Shown: positions 10,601-17,687 of the stretch, in pieces | Numbering within the stretch: the first letter of the stretch is position 1 | Layout: each line of letters opens with the position of its first letter | NCBI GenBank assembly: GCA_903910555.1 | Contig: CAIVZZ010000011.1 | Location: 1-48,528, forward strand | Reading direction: 5' to 3' | Origin: an uncultured Gemmatimonadota bacterium | GTDB lineage: Bacteria > Gemmatimonadota > Gemmatimonadetes > Gemmatimonadales > Gemmatimonadaceae | DNA length: 48,528 nt | Position numbers and translations under genes: made by a program | The notes under the pieces: model-generated | Database searches by the model: none | Told to the model about the DNA's origin: nothing | What the model saw: only the letters and a program-made list of their open reading frames with translations

Positions 10601-10993
10601 GAGGAAGAACGTGTTGCGCTGGTGCGTGAAGTCGGTGACGCCGCCCGTCCCCTCGCCGAGATCGCCGAACACATTGCTCTGCGCGAAGTCGCCGCGCGAC
10701 GCAAAAATTACGATCGGCTTCCGCTCTTTGAACGTGTAGCTCAGGAGGCGCGAGAGACGGGCATACGACCGCTCCGCCATGCGCGCGACGATCTTCGCGC
10801 CTTCGGCTTCGGAGGGGTAGTAGTGAACGTCGAAATGCTCGGTGCGCATGATGCGCCAGTCGAACTTCTGGTACTGAACCTGATTCTGCCCGTAGTAGCC
10901 CTGGGCGCCAAGCGGTGCGCTCGAGAGGGACGCGCCGGCGATTGCCGCGGCGGAGAGCAGACGGAGAATGTTTTTTTCTCGACGCGTACGCAT
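7667..10993 (-). CDS. Peptidase-MA-like metalloprotein with TolB-type propeller and C-terminal beta-barrel
   Basis: The protein has about 1108 residues. The chosen ATG has an AGGGAG site about 10 bases upstream; an earlier in-frame start would run into rsfS. A signal peptide ends near an LGAQG site. HEMVH at about residues 143-147, followed by EGMAEY about 35 residues later, is a gluzincin (HExxH...E) site typical of peptidase MA. Five WD40-like PD40 repeats follow (SFSPDGR, TWSPDGK, VWSPDGR types), then a low-complexity linker. The last ~340 residues alternate like an outer-membrane barrel related to bacterial surface antigen/Omp85 tails and end in Phe. It is probably an outer-membrane protein; its substrate is unknown. 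Confidence 0.85.
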   Translation of the reverse strand: MRTRREKNILRLLSAAAIAGASLSSAPLGAQGYYGQNQVQYQKFDWRIMRTEHFDVHYYPSEAEGAKIVARMAERSYARLSRLLSYTFKERKPIVIFASRGDFAQSNVFGDLGEGTGGVTDFTHQRNTFFLEMDLAETEHVMTHEMVHQFQFDVYSRGHSGNAVQSLVQNGPPSWYMEGMAEYLSIGPNHPATDAVIRDAALNGNIPSMKQMTERPDVFFPYRYGESFWKFIGERWGDEIIGEILAASPTLGIDRAFKRHTGFDLSELGDEWKETMQTTYLPAVASLDRPRKIAQPLLNAKRTGGIIPVYVAPAFSPDGRQIAYISSGSLLRAEVFLDLYLADATTGKRLKRLTTSTLNPEFEELRYIYSQSSFSPDGRTLAFTAQTGGKDVIYLEDVKSLTVLRRLDTGLESMIAPTWSPDGKQLVFSGAKGGFTNLYRIDSDGRNLQQITTGDWAALMPVWSPDGRRVAFVSDRGPNTDFQTLKFGKWQINVLDMQTGNIDVIPGQAGKNLNPQWAPDGKSLAYISDRTGIAQLFIYDFDAKEHYQITKFIGGVQSLTENSPAISWARQADKIAFTYMDNNDFTIWSLANPRQLKKDPYRDPPKQVYVSKMTANDSALERASLAAAALQQIAHDEAEKNKQTVAAAAPDSTNGRRVSVYRGPAGLRSSGELPAAGQPGAQSAVSVAALLDSSALALPNPATFTDEPYKATLRPEAVQQPQIGYAQNNYGRGVFGGTAIIFGDLLGNKQLITAAAINGRIDEAQVFVNYVSLAKRLSWSAGFQQQPYFFLANAGQTALADNQYQVSEEIDRFIIRSAFFSTIYPRNRFERFEIGAALTNIDKSAEFVSQIADLTSGFTTGYNVDSVKGTGSFDYASPYAAYVSDNALFNGTGSGIYGHRYRYEIGTNVGTQNWMSYIADLRRYDALIFSYLTVATHLYANVNVGSGETLFPQYLANPYSPNYIRGYDREANSSANCGAPAAGGAAAFAGASSCSSAQLLGSRTAAASIELRFPLIRRFDLGFLPITMPPVDGEFFYDAGMAWTGGQSVTLTKPANYDPTTMRYPLRAFGYGFRINVFGIAIVKIDYAIPRDSFNSVGYWNWSIGQSF

Positions 10994-11006
10994 CAGGTGA
11001 GCTCCC

Positions 11007-11372
11007 TTAGGGCGAAACGGCGAGGGCAGGGGCATCGCCCCAGAGCCGCTCGAGTTGGTAAAACGAACGCAGCGACGGATGAAACACGTGCACCACGAAA
11101 TCGACATAGTCGAGCAGTACCCAGCGGCCCTGCGTCATTCCCTCTACCGACGTGACCCGGTGACCGTCTTTCGCCAGTGTTTCCACGACATGCTGCGCCA
11201 CACTTCGGACGTGGGTATCCGAGGTTCCGGACGCGACGATGAAATAGTCGGTCATATCGGTAACGTCGTGCAGGTCGAGCAGCACGACGTCGTTGGCTTT
11301 GTTGTCCGCACAAATCGCGGCGGCGCGGCGGGCGAGTTCAGTCACGTCTTTGAGAACGGGAGTTGACTCCAT
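11007..11372 (-). CDS. rsfS: Ribosomal silencing factor RsfS
   Basis: RsfS (Iojap/YbeB family) binds L14 on the 50S subunit and blocks subunit joining in slow growth. This 121-residue version has the conserved core VVLLDLHDVTDMTDYFIVASG, a VEG...WVLLDYVDFVVHVFHP segment and a YxLERLW end. The ATG at 11372 is preferred; a GTG 36 bases upstream would add 12 residues with no family counterpart. It lies just before the MA-peptidase gene on the same strand with a 13-base gap. Confidence 0.95.
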   Translation of the reverse strand: MESTPVLKDVTELARRAAAICADNKANDVVLLDLHDVTDMTDYFIVASGTSDTHVRSVAQHVVETLAKDGHRVTSVEGMTQGRWVLLDYVDFVVHVFHPSLRSFYQLERLWGDAPALAVSP

Positions 11373-11493
11373 TGAATTCGGCGAAGCGTGTGGTCCGCGG
11401 GCTGACACTTATTAGACAGGCGGCGCTGAAAAGTTCCGGCGGGAGATGCAACAATAACGATTTGAGCGGGGGTTGGTGAGTCTTGAGTCTTGA

Positions 11494-11629
11494 AACGGCG
11501 GGGCTCGTAGCTGACGGCGGTAAGACACAAGCTGTAAGAGCGGAACGCGGCCGAGGGAACCGTTCCCCAGGCCGCGCTCCGTCTTACAGCTGTGCACTTA
11601 CAGCGGTGAGCTACGAGCCCCCGCCGTTA
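11494..11629. repeat. Long imperfect palindrome (about 58-bp arms)
   Basis: The arm from 11494 and the reverse complement of the arm ending at 11629 match at roughly 50 of 58 positions; both begin AACGGCGGGG. The 19-base centre contains a smaller palindrome, GGGAACCGTTCCC. It starts 4 bases after the rplI stop codon, so as RNA it would form a very long hairpin that could end or protect the rpsF-rplI transcript. There is no T-tract, so a classical intrinsic terminator is not shown. It occupies most of the gene-free region between rplI and rsfS. Confidence 0.8.
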
Positions 11630-11633
11630 AGAT

Positions 11634-12077
11634 CTACGCCTTGATAACCCAGACTTTGATCTCAGGCTTCACATCCGCATGCAGTCTGATCGGAACCTTG
11701 TAAACACCAAGGGCCCGGATCGGCTCGTGCAGATCGATCATTCTCTTCTCAACATCCAACCCCTGCGCCTTCAGCTGGTCCGCGATATCCGACGGCGTGA
11801 CCGATCCGAACAGCTTGCCCTCTTCGCCTACTCGCGCCGAGAACGTCAGCGAGACCTGCTCGAGCTTCGCGGCGAATTCCTGCGCCGTCGCAATTCGTGC
11901 ATCCTCGGCCGCCTGAAGACGGTCCTTTTCCTGCGCGATCCGCTTCTTGTTGCCGGGCGTCGCTTCGTACGCGACACCGCGCGGCAAAAGGAAGTTGCGC
12001 GCATATCCCGCCGAGACTTTCACGATATCGCCCGGATGTCCGAGCTTGTCCACCGCCTGCCGCAGAATGACTTCCAT
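11634..12077 (-). CDS. rplI: 50S ribosomal protein L9
   Basis: L9 binds domain V of 23S rRNA near the L1 stalk and affects translational fidelity. This is a 147-residue, full-length protein with the N-terminal signature GHPGDIVKVSAGYARNFLLP and a C-terminal domain containing LFGSVTPSDIA. The ATG is preceded by GAGG at a proper distance; a longer open frame upstream is only an overlap with the next gene. It is the last gene of rpsF-rpsR-DUF2232-rplI. Confidence 0.98.
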   Translation of the reverse strand: MEVILRQAVDKLGHPGDIVKVSAGYARNFLLPRGVAYEATPGNKKRIAQEKDRLQAAEDARIATAQEFAAKLEQVSLTFSARVGEEGKLFGSVTPSDIADQLKAQGLDVEKRMIDLHEPIRALGVYKVPIRLHADVKPEIKVWVIKA

Positions 12078-12091
12078 CGTAACCTCAATCG

Positions 12092-13141
12092 TTAGGTTTT
12101 CGGCCTGGCCCGCGCGCGCCAGTTCAGCCACGTATCCCCGACTCCGAGTCCCACGCCGAGTGCACAGACCACCGGCGGGAACAGCACTGCGAACACGATC
12201 AAAAACGCCATCAACACGCGGCCGGGAGACAGAAACCAGAGCCCGACCCCAATCCCGCGCAGCGCGTACATCGCGCCGAAGAACACCAGCAGATTCGCTC
12301 CGACGACACTCAGTGATCCGAGCCCCGGAACGACAATCAGTGCAAGCCCGGCGACCAATCCCCACACGAACTGATCGCTGAAGCGGAAATCTCTCAATGA
12401 AGCGAGCGGCGGTCCGAGCCGTTCGCGTCCCATCCGGTGATACAACGCCCATGCCAGCGCCAGCGCGATCAACGATTCCAGCGCGAGCATCGATGGAAAC
12501 AGCGTGGACGCCACGGTCGGTGCGGCTTCCAGTTGTGACTCGATCGTCGTGACAATTTCTTTTGCGTCCGGATTGACCGCAAAAAAATCGGTCCATTCTT
12601 TCGAGCTCGTCTGCTGCCGCCATTCGGCAACCGATCGTTCACTTCGCTTTGCCGCTTCCGTCGAAACCATCTGCGTGATCGTCGTCGCACCCTGCTTTGT
12701 CGCCAGCGTCGCGCCGGCGGCGAACACCAGTGCGATGCCAATCGCCGCGAATGCCTGAGTCGAAAACGATCGCGCTGCGTCACGCTTTGTCAGGATCACC
12801 ACCCCCGCAAACGTCGCCGCCAGGAGCACGGCCCATCCGCATGCGAGATACCCGAACGATCCTGCCGCCGACGTGAACAGCACCAGAATCCAGCCGGCGA
12901 GCGCCACCCATGCGAGCGCTAGCGGAAGCCGCCCCCCGGCCCACCACCCGGCAATCGCGCATCCCGCGATCAACGGAACGATGAGCACGAACACCTGATC
13001 GATCGGCAACACGATTTTGACTACCGGTGTTATCGATACGAACAGGAAAAGCAGCGTTGCCAACACGACGCGCCACCATCCCCGCTCTCGAACGACTGCT
13101 GGTGCTGCTGCTGATGCAGGTTCGGCGGTCACGTCGTTCAT
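12092..13141 (-). CDS. DUF2232 (YybS-like) multi-pass membrane protein
   Basis: The protein is 349 residues with about eight hydrophobic segments (near residues 23-45, 50-70, 75-95, 100-125, 140-160 and four in the C-terminal half), plus a polar loop at about 165-225. Family DUF2232/YybS genes commonly sit between rpsR and rplI, as here, with gaps of 14 and 10 bases. The function is unknown; the fold resembles small-molecule (ECF S-like) membrane proteins, but no substrate can be proposed. The start at 13141 was chosen because earlier codons fall inside rpsR. Confidence 0.85.
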   Translation of the reverse strand: MNDVTAEPASAAAPAVVRERGWWRVVLATLLFLFVSITPVVKIVLPIDQVFVLIVPLIAGCAIAGWWAGGRLPLALAWVALAGWILVLFTSAAGSFGYLACGWAVLLAATFAGVVILTKRDAARSFSTQAFAAIGIALVFAAGATLATKQGATTITQMVSTEAAKRSERSVAEWRQQTSSKEWTDFFAVNPDAKEIVTTIESQLEAAPTVASTLFPSMLALESLIALALAWALYHRMGRERLGPPLASLRDFRFSDQFVWGLVAGLALIVVPGLGSLSVVGANLLVFFGAMYALRGIGVGLWFLSPGRVLMAFLIVFAVLFPPVVCALGVGLGVGDTWLNWRARARPKT

Positions 13142-13151
13142 CTTGTCCAGC

Positions 13152-13373
13152 TTATGTCTGAGCCCCGCGGGTGTACGGCAGCAGTGCGAGGTAGCGGGCC
13201 TTTTTAATGGCCTTCGCCAACTGACGCTGGTGACGGGCATCCACGCCGCTCAGGCGGCTCGGCAAAATCTTGCCGTTATCCGTGATGAATCGGGCGAGAA
13301 GTCGCTCGTCCTTGTAATCCACGAAGCGGATCCCCGCCTCGGTGATCGGACACGACTTCTTGGCCCGACGCAT
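13152..13373 (-). CDS. rpsR: 30S ribosomal protein S18
   Basis: S18 pairs with S6 on the small-subunit platform. The protein has 73 residues with the signature [22 protein letters not shown] and the C-terminal [18 protein letters not shown]. The ATG at 13373 is preceded by AGGA and avoids overlap with rpsF; two other ATG codons just upstream, at 13388 and 13394, are possible but would overlap it. A single Cys (KKSCPITE) remains of the zinc-binding type, so this is a C-minus-like form. Confidence 0.97.
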   Translation of the reverse strand: MRRAKKSCPITEAGIRFVDYKDERLLARFITDNGKILPSRLSGVDARHQRQLAKAIKKARYLALLPYTRGAQT

Positions 13374-13377
13374 GGTG

Positions 13378-13740
13378 TCAGTCCTCATCGTCATCGTCGT
13401 CGTCTCCCTGTTTGCGAGCGGCCAGCTGCTCTTCGGTCATTGGCGGGGCGCCGAGCTCGTGCTCGTGCACCGAGATCAGATAGCGAACGACGCTGTCGTC
13501 GAGCTTGAGCGAACGCTCGAACTCGGGCAGTGTCTTCGATTCTGCATGGAAGCGTGCGACGATGTAGTAGCCGGTCTCGCGCGTACCGATCTTGTACGCG
13601 AGTTGACGGCGACCCCAATGGTCGAGCTTGATCTCCTGGGACGAACCCAGAAGCGCGTGATGCTTCGCGATTTTGTCGTTTATGGCGGCGTCTTCGAGAG
13701 CAGAATCGAAGATGTACACCGCCTCGTATTCACGAGACAA
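13378..13740 (-). CDS. rpsF: 30S ribosomal protein S6
   Basis: S6 forms a heterodimer with S18. The 120-residue protein begins [14 protein letters not shown] and contains [10 protein letters not shown] and GYYIVARF. A run of Asp residues forms the C-terminal tail ([11 protein letters not shown]), as in many S6 proteins. The start codon is TTG, decided by a strong AGGAGG nine bases upstream. It is the first gene of the ribosomal operon, driven by the promoter at 13857-13885, with a leader of about 110 bases. Confidence 0.97.
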   Translation of the reverse strand: MSREYEAVYIFDSALEDAAINDKIAKHHALLGSSQEIKLDHWGRRQLAYKIGTRETGYYIVARFHAESKTLPEFERSLKLDDSVVRYLISVHEHELGAPPMTEEQLAARKQGDDDDDDED

Positions 13741-13856
13741 TGCGGCAATCCTCCTTTGGTCGTATAGCCCCCCGCGGGTTGCCGGCGCGGGAGGAGGGTG
13801 GCCCCAGTAGGGCAGGTGCCCAGCCGGAAAAAGCCACTATTTCTTGGTAGCCTATG

Positions 13857-13885
13857 AGTTTAGCTCATCGGAGCGCTCAGGTCAA
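13857..13885 (-). promoter_or_regulatory. Sigma70-type promoter of the rpsF operon
   Basis: On the minus strand TTGACC (-35) and TAAACT (-10) are separated by exactly 17 bases. Transcription would start near 13850 and give a leader of about 110 bases before the rpsF TTG. The leader contains a perfect 5-bp hairpin, GGGCACCTGCCC, at 13810-13821, next to a CCGG. It could host S6:S18 autoregulation as in other bacteria, but I cannot confirm the known motif. Confidence 0.65.
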
Positions 13886-13896
13886 CTTGAAAAACC

Positions 13897-13926
13897 TTGG
13901 CGGCGGGGGACGGCGCTGAGTAGACT
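13897..13926 (+). promoter_or_regulatory. Possible promoter giving a leaderless lasso-cluster transcript
   Basis: TTGGCG and TAGACT are separated by 18 bases. The -10 box ends 6 bases before the ATG at 13933, so the transcript would begin at or next to the start codon. No ribosome binding site precedes that ATG, which fits leaderless translation. Each hexamer matches consensus at only 4 of 6 positions. Confidence 0.35.
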
Positions 13927-13932
13927 GCGGGC

Positions 13933-14244
13933 ATGGCCGAAACCCGTCTGCCGCCCATTACGCCCCGGACGCGGGTGGTTGCCTCCCGAAAGCAGCTTTC
14001 CACGAAGCTGTCCGGCGAGGCCGTGATTCTGGGCCTTGAAGACGGCATCTATTACGGACTCGATGGTCCGGGCGCCCGGATCTGGGAGCTGCTCCAGCAG
14101 CCGGCCATGCTCGGCGACGTCGCGGAGACCATCTGCGCGGAGTTCGCGGTTGGACGCGACGCGGCGACGCGAGATTTGCTCAGCCTCGCCGACGATCTCC
14201 TCACCCGCGGCCTGCTCGAACTTGTTCCTGACCCGGCTTCGTAG
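13933..14244 (+). CDS. Lasso peptide B1 protein (PqqD-like precursor recognition element)
   Basis: In lasso biosynthesis the PqqD-like RRE protein binds the precursor leader and delivers it to the B2 protease. This 103-residue protein has the PqqD fold pattern: strand segments around AVILGLEDGIYYGLDG (residues 30-45), then helices with ARIWELLQ and VAETICAEF, ending TRGLLELV. It is the first gene of the plus-strand cluster. Its stop lies 22 bases inside the next gene. It is not evidence for PQQ synthesis, since no pqqABCE genes are nearby. Confidence 0.88.
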   Translation: MAETRLPPITPRTRVVASRKQLSTKLSGEAVILGLEDGIYYGLDGPGARIWELLQQPAMLGDVAETICAEFAVGRDAATRDLLSLADDLLTRGLLELVPDPAS

Positions 14245-14665
14245 TTTTTCGCGATTGCCGGGGGTCGAGCAGCGGCTCGCCGTTCGCGCGATCTGGTGGG
14301 TGCTGATCACGCGGGTGCTGCTGCGGCTGTTTTCCTTCACGCGCGTGCGCGGGCTGACGGTCGGGCGCGCGAACGTGCGCGTTGCAGCGCAAAACGACTG
14401 GCCGCGTGCCGTTCGGCGCGCAGTGATTCGCGCATCGCGATCGGTTCCCGGCACGGCGTGCCTCGCGCAATCGCTTGTCGCCGAACGGTTGCTCCGCGCG
14501 GGTGGTCATCCTGCGCTCCTTTCGATTGGCGTCGCCGATCCCGTGGCCGGCACGGCGCGCAAATCGCTCGATGCGCATGCGTGGGTCGAGAGTGCCGGCG
14601 TGCTCGTCACGGGCGACGATCCGCACGATCAGTATCAACTGCTCGCGACGTTCGGCTCCGGGTGA
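14222..14665 (+). CDS. Lasso peptide B2 protease (transglutaminase-like)
   Basis: B2 is the cysteine protease that removes the leader peptide. The 147-residue length is typical. The family signature is present: catalytic Cys in VPGTACLAQSLVAERLLRAG, then GVADP, then catalytic His in LDAHAWVE, followed by an acidic GDD. A hydrophobic stretch near residues 20-40 is usual in the family. The start is uncertain; the TTG at 14222 gives the family length but overlaps B1 by 23 bases, and a TTG at 14255 is the alternative. The end overlaps the cyclase start by 4 bases (GTGA). Confidence 0.85.
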   Translation: MFLTRLRSFSRLPGVEQRLAVRAIWWVLITRVLLRLFSFTRVRGLTVGRANVRVAAQNDWPRAVRRAVIRASRSVPGTACLAQSLVAERLLRAGGHPALLSIGVADPVAGTARKSLDAHAWVESAGVLVTGDDPHDQYQLLATFGSG

Positions 14666-16065
14666 ACACGTTCGTCGCCGAAATCGTGCGCGGCACGGGC
14701 CCCGTGCGCGCAACAGGGATCGCGGATCCGTCGCAGGGGAGTTGGATTATCGGCGATGTTCGCCTCGATGCGCGCGACGAACTCCGCGATGCACTCGGCG
14801 TCGCGGGGCACACCGCGCCGCGCGACGGGGCTGACATAGAACTCGCGTTCGCCGCCTGGAGCGCGTGGGGCGAACGAGCGACCGACCATCTGCGCGGAGA
14901 TTTCAGCTTCGCGCTCTGGGACTCCGATCGTCGCACGTTCTTTTGCGCGCGCGACGCGCTCGGTGTGCGACCGCTCTATTGGGCTGAGTTGGGCGATCAC
15001 TTCATTTGCAGCAACGCCCTCGCCGGCATCCGCGCGCATCCGCGCGTGACAGCGCGGCTGAACACGCGCGCGATCGTTTCGTTTCTCGAGCGCGGATACA
15101 ACGACGACACGTCGACGACGTCATTCGCGGACATCAATCGGCTCGCGCCCGCGCATCAGCTCGTGGTGCGTGATGATTCGCGCGCAGGGACGCCAGCGCG
15201 CTATTGGGATTTCCCGGTGCCGGAGCCACTGCGGCTGCGCAACGACGCAGCGTACATCGAGCGCTTTCGCGACGTGCTCGGCCATGCAGTGCGCGACCGG
15301 CTGCGTGGCAATAACGCGGGGATCCTGCTCAGCGGCGGACTCGATTCGACGAGTCTTGCGGCGACCGCGCGGCGCGTTGCGCCCGAAGTGAAACTGCTCG
15401 CGTGGACAAATGACATGGGGCCGTCCGCGCCGCACGACGAAGTCCGGCTCGCGAAACAGGTCGCAGCGCGGCTCGGGCTCGCGCACCAGGTGACGCTGCA
15501 TCGCAGTGCGACGCTGTCGCACTTGAGTGAGTCCGGATTTCGAACGCCGGAGCCGCTCGACGAGCCCGAGTGGAGCGGCTGGCGCGATCAACTGCGCGAG
15601 ATTTCCGCGTCGACGTCGACGCTGATCAGTGGCGAGGACGGCGATGCGCTTTTTCGTCCGCCCGGTCTGCTCACCATGCTGCGTGCGTGGCCGGCGCATG
15701 AGGTGATCCGGCGCGTGATCGCATATACAATTTCTTACCGGCATCATCCGCACCTCGGGATCTGGCTGACACGGCGCTTGAACGCGCCATTCATGCGATT
15801 GCCGCGCGGAGCGCATCCCACACGACCGGATGCCGTCGGATATCTGTCGGATCCGATCTGGCAAAGCGTACTCGAAATTGCGCAGCCCTCGTACACCGGC
15901 GTCGCGCTCGACATGGTGTGGCCACTGCTCGACACGCGCGTCATCGACTTCGTCTTTTCGATTCCACCGGTGCCGTGGTGTCAGCGCAAAGAACTCATCC
16001 GTCAGTCGTTTCGCGGCGAACTTCCCGATGAAGTGCTGTCACGAAAGAAGTCACCTCTGCATTAA
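14662..16065 (+). CDS. Lasso cyclase C (asparagine-synthetase-like), ended early by an in-frame TAA
   Basis: The cyclase adenylates the acceptor side chain and forms the macrolactam. The N-terminal half is a glutaminase-like domain that lacks the catalytic Cys at position 2 (VNTFVAEI), as in lasso cyclases. The synthetase half has the PP-motif LLSGGLDSTS at about residues 221-230 and ISGEDGDALF at about 322-331. The GTG start overlaps B2 by 4 bases. The frame stops at SRKKSPLH-TAA (16063-16065), giving 467 residues. Beyond that TAA the same frame stays open for 61 more codons with cyclase-like sequence, so the natural protein was about 529 residues. It is either a nonsense mutation, a sequence error or readthrough; without the tail, activity is doubtful. 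Confidence 0.88.
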   Translation: MNTFVAEIVRGTGPVRATGIADPSQGSWIIGDVRLDARDELRDALGVAGHTAPRDGADIELAFAAWSAWGERATDHLRGDFSFALWDSDRRTFFCARDALGVRPLYWAELGDHFICSNALAGIRAHPRVTARLNTRAIVSFLERGYNDDTSTTSFADINRLAPAHQLVVRDDSRAGTPARYWDFPVPEPLRLRNDAAYIERFRDVLGHAVRDRLRGNNAGILLSGGLDSTSLAATARRVAPEVKLLAWTNDMGPSAPHDEVRLAKQVAARLGLAHQVTLHRSATLSHLSESGFRTPEPLDEPEWSGWRDQLREISASTSTLISGEDGDALFRPPGLLTMLRAWPAHEVIRRVIAYTISYRHHPHLGIWLTRRLNAPFMRLPRGAHPTRPDAVGYLSDPIWQSVLEIAQPSYTGVALDMVWPLLDTRVIDFVFSIPPVPWCQRKELIRQSFRGELPDEVLSRKKSPLH

Positions 16066-16251
16066 TTCTTTGAGACTCAAGTCACAGACTGGCGCGCGGC
16101 ACAGCGTCGGCCATTGTGGAAGTTTAGCGATGCGACTCGCGAGTTCGTTGACAGTGGAAGTGTCGTCAATACATTGAACAGTGGGTCAGTGTGGGACACC
16201 ATCGCGGCGTGGCGAGTGCTGATTCTCGACCAATGGATCCGCGGTCTCTGA
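16063..16251 (+). other. In-frame C-terminal remainder of the lasso cyclase after a premature TAA
   Basis: After the TAA the same frame runs 61 codons to TGA at 16249-16251. It reads first FFETQVTDWR, then RRPLWKFSDATREFVDSGS and finally WRVLILDQWIRGL. This aromatic, amphipathic ending is what follows the KSPL motif in asparagine-synthetase-like cyclases. One base change at 16063 (for example to CAA) would restore a single protein. Confidence 0.75.
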
Positions 16252-16285
16252 ACGCTCGGACACACTTCACTCACAGGACGCAGTG

Positions 16286-16468
16286 ATGGCAGACACCACG
16301 AACCACACTCCTCACGGCGCCGCGCGAGACAAAGGCGCGACCCGCAAGCTGTACAGCGCTCCCGTGTTGCGCATATATGGCGACATCGCACTCATTACGA
16401 AGTCGGTCGGGATGAAGGGAACCACATCCGACGGTGGTGGTGCGCCCGGCATGAGCAAGACGAGTTGA
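16286..16468 (+). CDS. Lasso precursor peptide A1
   Basis: A 60-residue peptide with the lasso leader motif YxxPxLxxxGD..xxT: YSAPVLRIYGDIALITK. An AGGA site lies about 9 bases before the ATG; a GTG immediately upstream is an alternative. If the Thr is at -2, the core is SVGMKGTTSDGGGAPGMSKT plus a final Ser, with its only acidic residue at core position 10. Cleavage two residues later would put Gly1 and Asp8 in an 8-residue ring. The C-terminal Ser is a candidate target for the kinase downstream. The stop overlaps the A2 start (TGATG). Confidence 0.85.
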   Translation: MADTTNHTPHGAARDKGATRKLYSAPVLRIYGDIALITKSVGMKGTTSDGGGAPGMSKTS

Positions 16469-16638
16469 TGCAGCCACCGGATATCGAGCGCGAAGTCCCG
16501 CCGTCTCACGTGCCGCTGCGTGCGTACGCGGTGCCGCGCCTTCGCGTGTATGGCGACATTGTCGCGCTCACGCGCGCGATCTCGAACACGTCGCACAACG
16601 CGGACGGCGGCAGCATGGCGCAGAGCAAGACGGCCTAA
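16468..16638 (+). CDS. Lasso precursor peptide A2
   Basis: A 56-residue peptide paralogous to A1, too short for many gene finders. The leader has YAVPRLRVYGDIVALTR, matching A1 closely. The predicted core is AISNTSHNADGGSMAQSKTA, which shares with A1 a DGG block and a KT-plus-one ending but little else. Its only acidic core residue is again ten residues after the Thr(-2) cleavage point. It ends in Ala, so a C-terminal Ser kinase could not act as on A1. ATG overlaps the A1 stop, so the two are translationally coupled. Confidence 0.82.
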   Translation: MQPPDIEREVPPSHVPLRAYAVPRLRVYGDIVALTRAISNTSHNADGGSMAQSKTA

Positions 16639-16673
16639 GTCAATGGAGCGCCAGCTCCGCAGCGTGCCGCGCC

Positions 16674-17687
16674 GTGTATGAAATCCCGGATTACAATGCA
16701 ATGTTCGCCGATCACGCGCGCACGACCGCGTATCTCGCGGCGATCGAGCGTGCAGTCCACCCCGGAAATGTCGTAGTCGAAATCGGGACCGGCGTTGGAT
16801 TCTTTGCCGTTGCCGCGTGCCGCGCCGGTGCCCGCCGCGTATATGCGATCGAGATGAATCCCGCGGTTGAACTCGCTGAGCGCGTCGCGGCCGACAACGG
16901 CTGTGCCGACCGCATCACGTTCATCCAGAACGATTCGCGGCGCGTAAGCCTTCCGGAACTCGGCGACGTGCTCGTGAGTGATTTGCGCGGCATTCTCCCG
17001 CCGTACGAATCACACTTCGAAACGCTGGTTGATGCGCGCCGACGGCTTGTGCGTTCCAACGCGACGATCGTTCCGCTGCGTGACACGATGTATGCCGCCC
17101 CGTGCGTGGCGCCCGCGCCATGGCACCGCGATCACCTCGCAGGCGGCGATGCACCGCATGGCATCAACCGGCGCGCAGTCACCGAGCGGGTGCGCTCCGA
17201 CTGGACGCGCTGCCGCCTTGACGCTGGCGACCTGCTCGCCGACGGCGCGCAGTGGGCGGCGCTTGACTATGCGACCATCGATTCTCGCGCAGTGAGCGGA
17301 CAAGCAAGCTGGACGATCGCTCGCGACGGAATCGCCGACGGCGTCGCGGTCTGGTTCGATGCTGATCTGGGATTCGACGTTTTTCTTTCCAACTCGCCGG
17401 CCGCGCCGCGCGCGTTGTATGGGCAGGCGTTCTTTCCGTTTGCGAACGCGCTTGCAGTTGCCGCGGGCGACGCGATCTCCCTGGAGATCCGCGCTCATCT
17501 GGTGGGCGACGACTACTTGTGGTCGTGGGACACGACTTTCACACCGGCCGCGCATCAGTTAGCGCCGGTTGTATTCAGGCAATCAAATCTCGCCGCCCGC
17601 GTCATCTCGCTCGGGCGGCTGCGGCAGCCGGGTTCGCGAGACGACAAGGATCAGGACGCATTCCCGACTATTCCGTCTACGGGCTGA
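16674..17687 (+). CDS. PRMT-like SAM-dependent methyltransferase
   Basis: A 337-residue class I methyltransferase. The SAM-binding motif I is VVVEIGTGVGFFAVAA (about residues 33-48); motif II places an acidic residue at VYAIEMNP. FIQNDSRRVSL and LVSDLRGILPPYE follow; the last resembles the arginine-methyltransferase double-E region, with one Glu replaced by Arg-Gly. The C-terminal half is beta-barrel-like. The GTG start gives the family beginning YEIPDYNAMFADHART. It lies 35 bases after precursor A2, so it may methylate the lasso peptide, but its substrate is not shown. Confidence 0.82.
   Translation: MYEIPDYNAMFADHARTTAYLAAIERAVHPGNVVVEIGTGVGFFAVAACRAGARRVYAIEMNPAVELAERVAADNGCADRITFIQNDSRRVSLPELGDVLVSDLRGILPPYESHFETLVDARRRLVRSNATIVPLRDTMYAAPCVAPAPWHRDHLAGGDAPHGINRRAVTERVRSDWTRCRLDAGDLLADGAQWAALDYATIDSRAVSGQASWTIARDGIADGVAVWFDADLGFDVFLSNSPAAPRALYGQAFFPFANALAVAAGDAISLEIRAHLVGDDYLWSWDTTFTPAAHQLAPVVFRQSNLAARVISLGRLRQPGSRDDKDQDAFPTIPSTG

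Noticed and set aside
10994-11107. 38-residue upstream extension of the MA-peptidase protein
   Set aside because: It lies inside rsfS and would hide the signal peptide; the ATG at 10993 has a good ribosome site.
12078-12623. N-terminal extension of L9 making a 329-residue protein
   Set aside because: It reads through the DUF2232 gene in another frame; the internal ATG has a ribosome site and gives the normal L9 length.
13933-14244. PqqD-like gene as part of PQQ cofactor synthesis serving the PQQ dehydrogenase in this window
   Set aside because: No pqqA, B, C or E lies nearby, and the gene is coupled to lasso B2 and cyclase genes.
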